This document shows positions 12,952 through 21,178 of a stretch of DNA of 52,453 bases, piece after piece (position 1 is the first letter of the stretch; each line of letters begins with the position of its first letter). The stretch is from Bacteroidota bacterium (lineage in GTDB: Bacteria; Bacteroidota; Bacteroidia; Cytophagales; UBA9547), in contig RDZG01000075.1 of the NCBI GenBank assembly GCA_004293915.1, positions 1 through 52,453 on the forward strand. Direction: 5' to 3'. The notes beneath the pieces were generated by a model. That model worked only from the letters and a program-made list of their open reading frames with translations, searched no databases and was not told where the DNA came from. The position numbers and the translations under genes were made by a program.

Positions 12952-14931
12952 TTGTTGGTTATGTTTTTAGGAGTTGGATTTTTTCAACGTGCATTTTGTC
13001 AATGGAGCACACTTAGTAGTAGTGAAGTTTCTACTCAGCCACACCTGATTGTCAATAATAATGGCGGTAGTTTTGGTCAGGGACGTATATATTTTGGAAA
13101 CGGAACATCGACTGGTACCAATTATTTGCAATTTTCTAAAGCAATTTCTAATTGGGGCTTTGATATTACACTAAATAATATCAATAGATTTGTAATTTAT
13201 CCTTCGGATATTGGTGGAGGAACTGCTATTGAGCCAAATGGAAATTCTAAATTTACAGTAGGACTTTCTACTAACAACACAAACATTTTTTTGCATGGCA
13301 CAGTATTCCCAAAGCTGATGTGGTTTGCTGATAATACCACACTTAATTCAGCAAATTTTATAACTAGTATTTCTGGTTTGTATGTTACAGTTGCTGGTTT
13401 AGGAAATAGAATTGGCGTTTTGGATGGGCAAATGAGTTTGGTAAATGCCCAATTGATAGCCACAAATACAGGCTTGAATTTGAGAATTGATAATTTGCAA
13501 AGCAATGTAAACACTTCGTTATCAGGACTTAATTCTCAATTTTCCATTCTCAATTCTTCATTATTAGGATTGAGTGCCCAATTGATAGCCACAAACACAG
13601 GCTTAAATTTGCGGATTGATAATTTGCAAAGCAATGTAAATATTTCATTATCAGGACTTAATTCTCAATTTTCCATTCTCAATTCTTCATTATTAGGATT
13701 GAGTGCCCAATTGATAGCCACAAACACAGGCTTGAATCTGCGGATTGATAATTTGCAAAGCAATGTAAACACTTCGTTATCAGGACTTAATTCTCAATTT
13801 TCCATTTTCAATTCTTCATTAACTGGTGTAAGCACATCTATATCAGGACTTAATTCTCAATTCTCCATTCTCAATTCTTCATTATCGGGACTTAATTCTC
13901 AATTTTCCATTCTCAATTCTTCATTAATAGGTATCAATTCTTCATTAATAGGATTCAATTCTCAATTTAATAACACTTGGCAAACTAAATCCAATGGCTT
14001 ATATTATTGTGGCAATACCACCGTTTGTGGTAATTCGGATATTAATGGAGGAATAATAAAACTAGGAAATAGCGATGGAACTATGTATCGACATTGTTTT
14101 AGTTATTTTTATTATACAGGAAATACCAGAAATACAGGATTTGCAGGATGCCATGAAAATACAAATCCCAATTTCACAATTTCAGGTATGGCTCAAACAA
14201 CTACGGCTGGCGGTGTATATTTAGATACCCGAACGGTTTTGCAGCCAACCATTGGTACTATCAAAAACTCAAACCAAGGCATAAGCATTGGGCAAACCAC
14301 TGCAACATCCATCATTATAACGCCACAAGGCAGCATAAAATTTAAAGATGGCACAGAATTGAGTACAGGTGTTAGTAATACTTGGCAAAAAATAGGCAAT
14401 AATATTATTAATGCAGGAGATAATTCGGTGCAAATAAAAGGCAATAATGTGCTAGAATTTGGAGCTGGATTGACAAAACAGCAAGATGCAGGCAAAATTG
14501 TTTACGGAATTTGGGATAGCGGCTTGTGTATTGTTGGGGGAGGCACCACAGCAAGCAACCGCAGAATAAAATTTTTTAACGAAGGAGGGGCAGATTTTGT
14601 GGGTACAGTAAATATTGGCAACCAAAAACCCAATACCAGTGATTATAAATTGGCAGTGGATGGCAAAATTATTTCGAAAGGCTATCGCTCCAATCCTACT
14701 ATTTGGGCTGATGAAGTTTTTGGTAAGGATTATAAATTGGCTTCACTTTTTGAGGTTGAAAAGTTTATTTCAGAAAACAAACATTTAAAAGAGATTCCTA
14801 GTGAATCAGAAGTTCTAGAAAAAGGAATTGAACTTACAGCATTAAACACATTGCTTCTCAAAAAAATAGAAGAACTTACTCTGTATATCATTCAAATCGA
14901 AAAAAGAACTAAAAAACTAGAAAAAAAATAG
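12952..14931 (+). CDS. Secreted repeat-rich fibre-like protein
   Basis: A protein of about 659 residues with a signal-peptide-like N-terminus (hydrophobic, ending Ala-Phe-Cys-Gln). Residues about 166-295 are three near-identical 43-residue repeats (129 bp each) containing Asn-Leu-Arg-Ile-Asp-Asn-Leu-Gln-Ser-Asn, followed by shorter Ser-Gly-Leu-Asn-Ser-Gln-Phe-Ser repeats, probably coiled-coil or beta-helical stalk. The C-terminus (Ser-Leu-Phe-Glu-Val-Glu-Lys-Phe-Ile, His-Leu-Lys-Glu-Ile-Pro-Ser, then a coiled coil) matches a tail-fibre-like end common in Bacteroidota secreted proteins. The start is unclear: TTG at 12952 and ATG at 12961 give signal peptides without positive charge, while codons for Lys-Arg lie just upstream (12940-12945) with no standard start. 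Function is unknown, probably surface attachment. Confidence 0.75.
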   Translation: MLVMFLGVGFFQRAFCQWSTLSSSEVSTQPHLIVNNNGGSFGQGRIYFGNGTSTGTNYLQFSKAISNWGFDITLNNINRFVIYPSDIGGGTAIEPNGNSKFTVGLSTNNTNIFLHGTVFPKLMWFADNTTLNSANFITSISGLYVTVAGLGNRIGVLDGQMSLVNAQLIATNTGLNLRIDNLQSNVNTSLSGLNSQFSILNSSLLGLSAQLIATNTGLNLRIDNLQSNVNISLSGLNSQFSILNSSLLGLSAQLIATNTGLNLRIDNLQSNVNTSLSGLNSQFSIFNSSLTGVSTSISGLNSQFSILNSSLSGLNSQFSILNSSLIGINSSLIGFNSQFNNTWQTKSNGLYYCGNTTVCGNSDINGGIIKLGNSDGTMYRHCFSYFYYTGNTRNTGFAGCHENTNPNFTISGMAQTTTAGGVYLDTRTVLQPTIGTIKNSNQGISIGQTTATSIIITPQGSIKFKDGTELSTGVSNTWQKIGNNIINAGDNSVQIKGNNVLEFGAGLTKQQDAGKIVYGIWDSGLCIVGGGTTASNRRIKFFNEGGADFVGTVNIGNQKPNTSDYKLAVDGKIISKGYRSNPTIWADEVFGKDYKLASLFEVEKFISENKHLKEIPSESEVLEKGIELTALNTLLLKKIEELTLYIIQIEKRTKKLEKK

Positions 14932-14935
14932 GAAA

Positions 14936-15523
14936 ATGAAATATCAATATGTTTTTATGATTTTTTCTTTAAGTTTTATAGTTGCATGCAAACCAGAATT
15001 TATTGGATATGGCTGTGCTAGTAGCGATGTAAATTCAACTTTTACAATCAATGAAAGAACTATAAATTTTAAGACAAAACATAATGAAAATAGAGATGCT
15101 AGAGTTGAGTTTAACCAACTTAATGACAGTTTAATAATTGGTGTTTTGTCTATGCAATCATTTAATTCTGTTCAAGAATTTCAAAAAGGGATTTATATTG
15201 AAAACTTTACACTAAAACTATTTTTTGAAAATAAAAACGAAAGTATAATTATAGATACTTCAAAAACTAAATTTGCTCTCAATTTAAGTGATTTTCAAAA
15301 AAGTGATAATTTCAAAGTGATTTCATATACTATAAATATAATTAAGTATGAAAAATGTTTGTGTTGCAAAGAGTTAAATCAAAAAAATATTCAAACTAGT
15401 AACAATCTAGTTGGAGAAATTAATCTAGAGTTTTTTGGAAAAATTTCTAATCAAATTAAAGTTTATGATTTTAAACTATTCATTAACTATAAAACCTCAA
15501 AAACTGGATTTTATGCTGCATAA
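14936..15523 (+). CDS. Hypothetical lipoprotein
   Basis: A 195-residue predicted lipoprotein: the signal peptide ends in Phe-Ile-Val-Ala-Cys, with Cys18 as the lipidation site. The mature part is beta-rich with a Cys-Leu-Cys-Cys cluster late in the chain and no recognisable enzyme motif. It starts 4 bp after the fibre-like gene, so the two probably form an operon. I do not recognise the family. Confidence 0.7.
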   Translation: MKYQYVFMIFSLSFIVACKPEFIGYGCASSDVNSTFTINERTINFKTKHNENRDARVEFNQLNDSLIIGVLSMQSFNSVQEFQKGIYIENFTLKLFFENKNESIIIDTSKTKFALNLSDFQKSDNFKVISYTINIIKYEKCLCCKELNQKNIQTSNNLVGEINLEFFGKISNQIKVYDFKLFINYKTSKTGFYAA

Positions 15524-15547
15524 ACATTAAATCATTAAATTTTAATT

Positions 15548-15985
15548 ATGAAATACATTTTATTAATTACAATCATTTTTGGAATTTTTTCGTGTTGCAC
15601 AAAAGAAGATTGTACAGGGGATCCCCCTCCTGTATTTATAATTATTTCAAATGAAAAAACCATTTCGGTAGAAATAAAATTGGTTGATGAAAATTTTAAT
15701 CTTTTAGAAACAAAAAATTATGATGACGGAAGCTATATTTCAATATCAAAAAGCGAATTTCTTAAAATAGATAACTCAATTAAAGATTATACTTACTTAA
15801 TTTTACGAAAAAATAAAATAGATACTCTTCAAAATATTAAATACGATGAAACTGAAACAATACAAACGTGTAATAAATGCTTTGGTTTTATAGGTGGAAA
15901 ACAAGTAAAAACTAAAAGATTTTTCAACTTTAAACATCTGTTTAATGGCAAAATATCAAATGGAAACACTCATTACTATGAATAG
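15548..15985 (+). CDS. Hypothetical lipoprotein
   Basis: A 145-residue predicted lipoprotein with the lipobox Gly-Ile-Phe-Ser-Cys (Cys16 or Cys17). The mature chain begins with acidic and proline residues and continues as a small beta-rich domain with a Cys-Asn-Lys-Cys pair. It follows the previous lipoprotein by 24 bp and overlaps the protease gene by 8 bp. Family unknown; the context suggests an envelope-anchored partner of the neighbouring secreted proteins. Confidence 0.7.
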   Translation: MKYILLITIIFGIFSCCTKEDCTGDPPPVFIIISNEKTISVEIKLVDENFNLLETKNYDDGSYISISKSEFLKIDNSIKDYTYLILRKNKIDTLQNIKYDETETIQTCNKCFGFIGGKQVKTKRFFNFKHLFNGKISNGNTHYYE

Positions 15986-17666
15986 TTTAAAAAACATATT
16001 CTTTATACTTTTAATTTTTAATTTTCATATTCAATATGCTCAGTCATTTGAATTTTCAGGCAATTGTCAAGACAATAAAAATGTATATTGTTCGCCAGCA
16101 CAAACAAGTTATATGAATAAGGATAACATAAGGGCAGTATTTATTTTTAGTAATGGCAGGACTAACTGTACAGGTACTATGATTAACCAGTTTTATGATT
16201 CTGGAGGATTGTTGAAGCAATATTTTATAACTGCTGACCATTGTTTCAAGGATACTGATTTAAACAATGAATGGGTGTTTATTTTTAATTATCAGTCTTA
16301 TGATTGTAATAATAGTTCTATACCCAATTCTATTAACATTATAGATGGGAATATAATTAATCCTAGAGGAAATCAGAGCAGAGACAACTGGGACAGTTTT
16401 AAAGATTGGAACACATATCCAAGCAACTTAGTCATACCAGCTTTGTCTAGGTACATTCATAGAAGCCGAGTCCGCAGAATAGCCAACAATGGCTGGGTAG
16501 ATGGTGCTTTGTTTGAGATATTAACTCCCATTCCACCTCATTTTAATGTGTATTATGCGGGTTGGGATGTAACTTACAATCCATTTGGAATTGGTTTGCC
16601 CAAATATGTAATTCATCATCCACGTGGTGATATTAAAAAAATCGCTTACACATTTACAACTTTAGAGATTGGATTAAATCCTGTTTGTCATACTATAACA
16701 GTAATAGTGGATGCAGTATTAAATTTTTTCTTTGGGTGGATTACAACCTTTAGAACCGAAACAGTTTGTACCTATACAGAAAATCCTAGAATTCTAGTAC
16801 CAGTTTTTACCTCTGGAGTTGTTGAAAAAGGATCTTCAGGTTCATCTTTATTTACAACTTCAAATAGAATAACAGGAATGCTTGGTGGTGGATCGAGTAG
16901 TTGTGGTTTTCCTGTTTCAGAGTGGTTTGGTCGCTTACATAGTTTTTGGAATGCTTCTGGTAGTGTGCGCCAAGCATTGGATAGAAGAGAAAAAACATAT
17001 TTAGAACGTGCCTTTGGGTTTGTTACAGGTATGGATGGGCAACAGCCAAGTTGTTATTCGGGCAATCCATTGGAACTAAATGGAAACTATTTTCCAGCTC
17101 GTGATTATCAACCCGAAAATAAAATCACAATCAATGCAGCTACAAGAGCAGTTTTGGCATCAGGCACAGGACATAATGGTGGCAATTTGCGAGCTTTTGC
17201 TGGTTCGGATTTTGTGATTAATGCACCAGACATCGAAATCGGTACAGGTGATTTTGATATAGATGCAAATGCTACTTTTGAACTTAACAACCAATCTTGT
17301 AGCCCCGCTAATGCTCGTATGGAAGCTCAAGACGCGTTAGCGGGTTGCAATTTGGCACGTATGGAGTTTGACCCCGAGTTTGCAGCAACAGAAGTAGATG
17401 ATAATGTAAATTACAACATTTCATTAAGTCCAAACCCAGCCTCGAAAGAAATAATAGTTGAATTTAATTTAAACGCAATCGAAATCGTAAAAATTGAAAT
17501 TTTAAATACTACAGGAATAATTGTTAAAAACAATACGCTTGAAAACACACAAATTGGAACTCAGATGATTACAATCAATACAACTGATTTAATCTCTGGT
17601 ACTTATTTTTGTAAATTTACAACTGAAAATCACACACAAACATTGAAATTTATAATTTTGAAATAA
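15978..17666 (+). CDS. Trypsin-like serine endopeptidase with T9SS sorting domain
   Basis: A secreted protease of about 562 residues related to lysyl endopeptidase-type (S1) enzymes. Visible parts are the signal peptide, the catalytic His in Phe-Ile-Thr-Ala-Asp-His-Cys, a candidate Asp in Trp-Val-Asp-Gly-Ala-Leu-Phe-Glu, the Tyr-Ala-Gly-Trp-Asp and His-His-Pro-Arg-Gly-Asp signatures, and the catalytic Ser in Lys-Gly-Ser-Ser-Gly-Ser-Ser-Leu-Phe followed by Met-Leu-Gly-Gly-Gly-Ser. The C-terminal ~80 residues (Leu-Ser-Pro-Asn-Pro-Ala ... Gly-Thr-Tyr-Phe-Cys-Lys-Phe) are a type IX secretion signal. The ATG at 15978 puts the signal peptide at the N-terminus; 15945 would add 11 residues inside the upstream gene. 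It lies in the secreted-protein run, 1 bp from the next gene. Confidence 0.88.
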   Translation: MNSLKNIFFILLIFNFHIQYAQSFEFSGNCQDNKNVYCSPAQTSYMNKDNIRAVFIFSNGRTNCTGTMINQFYDSGGLLKQYFITADHCFKDTDLNNEWVFIFNYQSYDCNNSSIPNSINIIDGNIINPRGNQSRDNWDSFKDWNTYPSNLVIPALSRYIHRSRVRRIANNGWVDGALFEILTPIPPHFNVYYAGWDVTYNPFGIGLPKYVIHHPRGDIKKIAYTFTTLEIGLNPVCHTITVIVDAVLNFFFGWITTFRTETVCTYTENPRILVPVFTSGVVEKGSSGSSLFTTSNRITGMLGGGSSSCGFPVSEWFGRLHSFWNASGSVRQALDRREKTYLERAFGFVTGMDGQQPSCYSGNPLELNGNYFPARDYQPENKITINAATRAVLASGTGHNGGNLRAFAGSDFVINAPDIEIGTGDFDIDANATFELNNQSCSPANARMEAQDALAGCNLARMEFDPEFAATEVDDNVNYNISLSPNPASKEIIVEFNLNAIEIVKIEILNTTGIIVKNNTLENTQIGTQMITINTTDLISGTYFCKFTTENHTQTLKFIILK

Positions 17667-17667
17667 A

Positions 17668-18024
17668 ATGAAAAAGTACATCAAATTTTATATTGTAGCG
17701 GTAAGTATTTTGTTTTTTTGTTTCGGTCCAAAAACCTTAATCAAAGATAGCTTTCGTTTCAAGGCAATCACATCAACAATCTGGCAAAGTGTGTCAGCAT
17801 CTAACGCAGATACATTAGTTATGATTGCTAATCAACCTAAGTGGCTAATGAAATTTAACACAGACTTTACATACAATGCAATTTTAAACGATTCTATAAA
17901 AACGAATGGCAGATGGGCATTTAATGCCAAACTGAATAAAATCCAGCTTATCAACACGATTTGTGTAAAAAAAACATTTGACATCACACGGCTATCTATG
18001 CAAGAGTTTGTTTATAGTTCCTAA
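17668..18024 (+). CDS. Small secreted protein, lipocalin-like
   Basis: A 118-residue protein with an N-terminal signal or anchor helix (about 5-20). The mature part has Trp-Leu-Met-Lys-Phe-Asn-Thr-Asp-Phe-Thr followed by Thr-Asn-Gly-Arg-Trp-Ala-Phe-Asn, the strand pattern of lipocalin-like domains in Bacteroidota that follow 'Trp ... Phe ... Asp-Gly'. It starts 1 bp after the protease stop and is almost certainly co-transcribed with it. The ligand or partner is unknown; the family link rests on pattern only. Confidence 0.55.
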   Translation: MKKYIKFYIVAVSILFFCFGPKTLIKDSFRFKAITSTIWQSVSASNADTLVMIANQPKWLMKFNTDFTYNAILNDSIKTNGRWAFNAKLNKIQLINTICVKKTFDITRLSMQEFVYSS

Positions 18025-18065
18025 AAAGTTTCATTTACATTTAAACCAATTAATCAATAATCATC

Positions 18066-18572
18066 ATGAAAAATTCACTCATCCTACTTGTTCTAGTTTT
18101 TGTGTTTGCATGCGGTGGTCCAGAAGCCACACCAACTCCAAACACACAAATCAAGCCATCTGATACAAGCAGTTATTACTACATCAACGGAAAAAAAGTA
18201 TATGCTTTTTTACAAAAACAAAAAGATAGTCCCAATTTGTTTTTAACTGCCACAGATTATGTATCAAAAACAGATTATAAAGTATTGAGTCTAGGCATAA
18301 AAGCAATTCCAAGTGTTAAAACCAAGTATGTAATAAAATATACAGAAGATTCTATCAGCACAAAAAATGTGTATACGGGCATGCAAACCACAAAAAATGG
18401 CACCACTCGTTTTTTTACTTCCATGTCGGGCAGTGGCGATGTTTTAACAGTAGATTTTGATGCAAAAGGCAGAAAAGTATTTACTTTTAATCCATTTGTT
18501 TGCCAAGATCTTACTGGCAGTTGGTCTGATACCTTACAAATTTATGGCAATTTGATATTGTTAGAACAATAA
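18066..18572 (+). CDS. Hypothetical lipoprotein
   Basis: A 168-residue predicted lipoprotein with the lipobox Val-Phe-Ala-Cys-Gly-Gly (Cys16) and a Thr/Pro-rich linker after it. The mature part is likely beta-rich (Tyr-Tyr-Tyr-Ile-Asn-Gly-Lys-Lys-Val-Tyr-Ala). No enzyme motif is present. It closes the same-strand run of envelope genes that starts at 12952, 41 bp after the lipocalin-like gene. Confidence 0.68.
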   Translation: MKNSLILLVLVFVFACGGPEATPTPNTQIKPSDTSSYYYINGKKVYAFLQKQKDSPNLFLTATDYVSKTDYKVLSLGIKAIPSVKTKYVIKYTEDSISTKNVYTGMQTTKNGTTRFFTSMSGSGDVLTVDFDAKGRKVFTFNPFVCQDLTGSWSDTLQIYGNLILLEQ

Positions 18573-18759
18573 AAATATCGAAATAGTTTAATGTTTTTTG
18601 ATTGGCAAATAGAAATTCAATGCAAAAAATCATAATACCTGTTTGCTGAGAAAAAAAGTATATGCATCTGCACAGTTTGAGTACTTGGGCAAATAAATCA
18701 ATTGTAGTTTGTGGGCTTATATTTTTGTTTAAAGGATTTTTTAAGAAATATTAAATATA

Positions 18760-18767
18760 TAGCTTTG
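18760..18767 (+). promoter_or_regulatory. -7 box for the glycosyltransferase at 18787
   Basis: TAGCTTTG fits TAnnTTTG and lies 19 bp before the TTG start. A run of T at 18737-18742 may be the -33 region. Confidence 0.5.
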
Positions 18768-18786
18768 CACAAACATATATATTATT

Positions 18787-19749
18787 TTGAAAACAGATAT
18801 TTCAGTTGTAATTCCACTTTTTAATGAAGAAGAATCGCTACCCGAATTGTGTTCGTGGATTGCAAAAGTGATGATCAAAAACAAATATAATTACGAAATT
18901 TTACTTATTGATGACGGGAGCAAAGATCGTTCTTGGGAGGTGATAGAAAAAATTAGCACAGAAAACAAATCTATAAAAGCCATAAAATTCAATCGAAATT
19001 ATGGTAAATCAGCAGCTTTAAATATTGGCTTTCAACATGCTTTAGGAGATGTGGTAATCACTATGGATGCCGATTTGCAAGATTCGCCTGATGAAATTCC
19101 AGAATTATACAATATGATTATGGTTCAAAAATTTGATTTGGTTTCTGGTTGGAAAGCCAAACGTTATGATCCAATTTCAAAAACCATTCCAACAAAATTA
19201 TTTAATGCTGTTACACGCTGGATGTCAGGTATACAGTTGCATGATTTCAATTGCGGATTGAAAGCCTATCATAAAAATGTAATTAAAAATATTGATGTGT
19301 ATGGCGAAATGCATCGTTACATACCTGTGATTGCAAAATGGAGTGGTTTTACAAAGATTACAGAAAAAGTTGTAGAGCATAGAGCTAGAAAATATGGCGT
19401 AAGCAAATTTGGTTTTGAACGATTTATAAATGGTTTTTTAGATTTACTTTCCATTTCTTTTGTAACAAGATTTAGGCGAAAACCAATGCACTTTTTTGGA
19501 ATGTTGGGTTTGGTTTCGTTTTTATTAGGCTTTTTTGTTACCGTTTGGGTAATTTTTGAGAAACAATACTGTTTGTATAACGGACTGAAAGTGAGAGAAG
19601 TAACCGAACAGCCTTTATTCTTTTTGGCTTTAGTAGCTTTGGTAATTGGTACTCAATTCTTTTTGGCAGGATATTTAGGCGAAATTATAAATGTGAGCTC
19701 AAATCGTAAAGGACAAGAATATTTGATAGCCGAAAAAATTGGCGTATAA
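18787..19749 (+). CDS. Polyprenyl-phosphate glycosyltransferase (GT2, DPM1/GtrB-like)
   Basis: A 320-residue GT2 enzyme. The GT-A domain shows Val-Val-Ile-Pro-Leu-Phe-Asn-Glu-Glu-Glu, Ile-Asp-Asp-Gly-Ser-Lys-Asp, Asn-Tyr-Gly-Lys-Ser-Ala-Ala-Leu and the DxD site Met-Asp-Ala-Asp-Leu-Gln-Asp (near residue 91). The C-terminal ~90 residues carry two membrane helices, as in GtrB/ArnC-type enzymes that transfer a sugar from a nucleotide donor to polyprenyl phosphate. The sugar is not predictable. The TTG at 18787 is the only start just after the -7 box that gives the full N-terminal strand. A strong terminator follows. Confidence 0.87.
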   Translation: MKTDISVVIPLFNEEESLPELCSWIAKVMIKNKYNYEILLIDDGSKDRSWEVIEKISTENKSIKAIKFNRNYGKSAALNIGFQHALGDVVITMDADLQDSPDEIPELYNMIMVQKFDLVSGWKAKRYDPISKTIPTKLFNAVTRWMSGIQLHDFNCGLKAYHKNVIKNIDVYGEMHRYIPVIAKWSGFTKITEKVVEHRARKYGVSKFGFERFINGFLDLLSISFVTRFRRKPMHFFGMLGLVSFLLGFFVTVWVIFEKQYCLYNGLKVREVTEQPLFFLALVALVIGTQFFLAGYLGEIINVSSNRKGQEYLIAEKIGV

Positions 19750-19753
19750 AGTA

Positions 19754-19783
19754 AAAAAGCCCAAACATTCGTTTGGGCTTTTT
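19754..19783. terminator. Bidirectional terminator, glycosyltransferase / asd
   Basis: A perfect 13-bp stem (arm AAAAAGCCCAAAC, 19754-19766; right arm 19771-19783) with loop ATTC and flanking A and T runs, between convergent genes. Confidence 0.9.
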
Positions 19784-19804
19784 ACTTTATTATTGATTAA
19801 AGAA

Positions 19805-20797
19805 TTAAACCAATCCTTTTTTTACTAAATATTGAGCTATCTGAACCGCATTAGTAGCAGCACCTTTGCGTAAATTATCAGCTACAATCCAAAGGTTAAG
19901 CGTTTTTGGTTGCGTTTCATCTCTGCGGATTCGACCAACAAAAGTTTCGTCTTTTCCATGCGCATCTTTTGGCATTGGGTATTTTTGGTTTGCCGGATCA
20001 TCAACCACCACAACACCTTCGGTATTTGATAAAATGGAACGAACCTCAGCCAAATCAAATTCGTTTTCAAACTCAATATTGACGCTTTCTGAATGTCCGC
20101 CAACTACTGGCACACGAACGGTTGTAGCTGTAACTTTTATCGAATCATCACCCAAAATTTTGGTGGTTTCTTTTACCATTTTCATTTCTTCTTTGGTGTA
20201 GCCATTGTCAAGAAATACATCAATTTGAGGAATCAAATTCATGTCGATTTCATATTTATAAGCCATTTCGCCATTTTTGATACCTTTGCGTTCGTTCATC
20301 ATTTGATCAACCGCTTTTTTACCAGTACCAGTAACCGATTGGTAAGTAGAAACAACCACACGTTTGATTTTATATTTTTTATGCAATGGATTCATTACCA
20401 GCACCATTTGAATGGTAGAGCAATTTGGATTAGCAATTATTCTATCCTCTTTTCCAATCACATCTGCATTGATTTCTGGCACTACCAAACGCTTAGTAGG
20501 ATCCATACGCCAAGCCGAAGAATTATCAATTACAAAAGTGCCAACTTCAGCAAATTTTGGAGCCAATTCGAGCGAAGTGCTGCCGCCAGCCGAAAATATA
20601 GCAATATGAGGTTTCTTTGCAATAGCGTCTGATGCACTAATCACTTTCCATTTTTTACCCTGAAATTCAACTTCCTTGCCCACCGATTTTTCGGAAGCAA
20701 CAGGATAGAACTCTGTAACGGTAAAATTACGTTCAGTTAAAACTTTCATCATCTCGCCACCAACTAAACCTGTGGCACCTACTAATGCTACTTTCAT
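19805..20797 (-). CDS. asd: Aspartate-semialdehyde dehydrogenase
   Basis: A 330-residue NADP-dependent enzyme that reduces aspartyl phosphate to aspartate semialdehyde, the branch point to lysine, methionine and threonine. The nucleotide loop is Gly-Ala-Thr-Gly-Leu-Val-Gly-Gly (7-14), catalytic Cys126 is in Asn-Pro-Asn-Cys-Ser-Thr, and the general-base His is in Val-Gly-Gly-His-Ser-Glu-Ser. The length is normal. It feeds both LysA (9687) and MetZ (44812) of this window. It is a single gene with a near-perfect promoter upstream and a shared terminator downstream. Confidence 0.95.
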   Translation of the reverse strand: MKVALVGATGLVGGEMMKVLTERNFTVTEFYPVASEKSVGKEVEFQGKKWKVISASDAIAKKPHIAIFSAGGSTSLELAPKFAEVGTFVIDNSSAWRMDPTKRLVVPEINADVIGKEDRIIANPNCSTIQMVLVMNPLHKKYKIKRVVVSTYQSVTGTGKKAVDQMMNERKGIKNGEMAYKYEIDMNLIPQIDVFLDNGYTKEEMKMVKETTKILGDDSIKVTATTVRVPVVGGHSESVNIEFENEFDLAEVRSILSNTEGVVVVDDPANQKYPMPKDAHGKDETFVGRIRRDETQPKTLNLWIVADNLRKGAATNAVQIAQYLVKKGLV

Positions 20798-20838
20798 TTT
20801 TAAGAATATTCGTTTTGTTTGTTAAATAAAAAAGGTCG

Positions 20839-20869
20839 CAAATATAAAGACTATTTCACTATCAACAAA
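20839..20869 (-). promoter_or_regulatory. Promoter of asd
   Basis: On the minus strand, TTTG (20869-20866), 19 nt, then TATATTTG (20846-20839): an exact fit to TTTG-N19-TAnnTTTG, about 42 bp before the asd start. Confidence 0.8.
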
Positions 20870-21084
20870 TTCTAGTTTCAAAACTTCGAGTTAGAAAACT
20901 ATTTTTAATTGATACTTACCATTATTATTACATCAATATTAAAATTTTATATTTTTTTGTTTTATTACTGAGTTGTTAAATTTACAACAAATGAAATTAT
21001 AATTTGTATTTTTAAAAGTTTTATAAATCAATAAAATATACTAAATTTACTATTATATAAAATATATTACGTTAGTTTGGTAAA

Positions 21085-21118
21085 AAACCAAAATAAGTAT
21101 AATTACTTATTTTGGTTT
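21085..21118. other. Perfect 15-bp inverted repeat upstream of the PAS kinase
   Basis: Arms AAACCAAAATAAGTA (21085-21099) and its complement (21104-21118) with loop TAAT. It lies in the 381-bp gap between the divergent asd and kinase genes, 60 bp before the kinase start, where no gene ends. It could be a leader hairpin or an operator. Apart from the asd promoter, the rest of the gap is very AT-rich with nothing recognisable. Confidence 0.6.
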
Positions 21119-21178
21119 AATAGTATAGAACATTACTTATAGATAATATCTATATCTCATAAAACGACTACTAAATAT

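Noticed and set aside
20093-20632. Plus-strand 179-codon frame opposite asd
   Set aside because: It lies wholly inside asd, has a composition rich in His, Asn and Phe typical of an antisense shadow, and no family resemblance.
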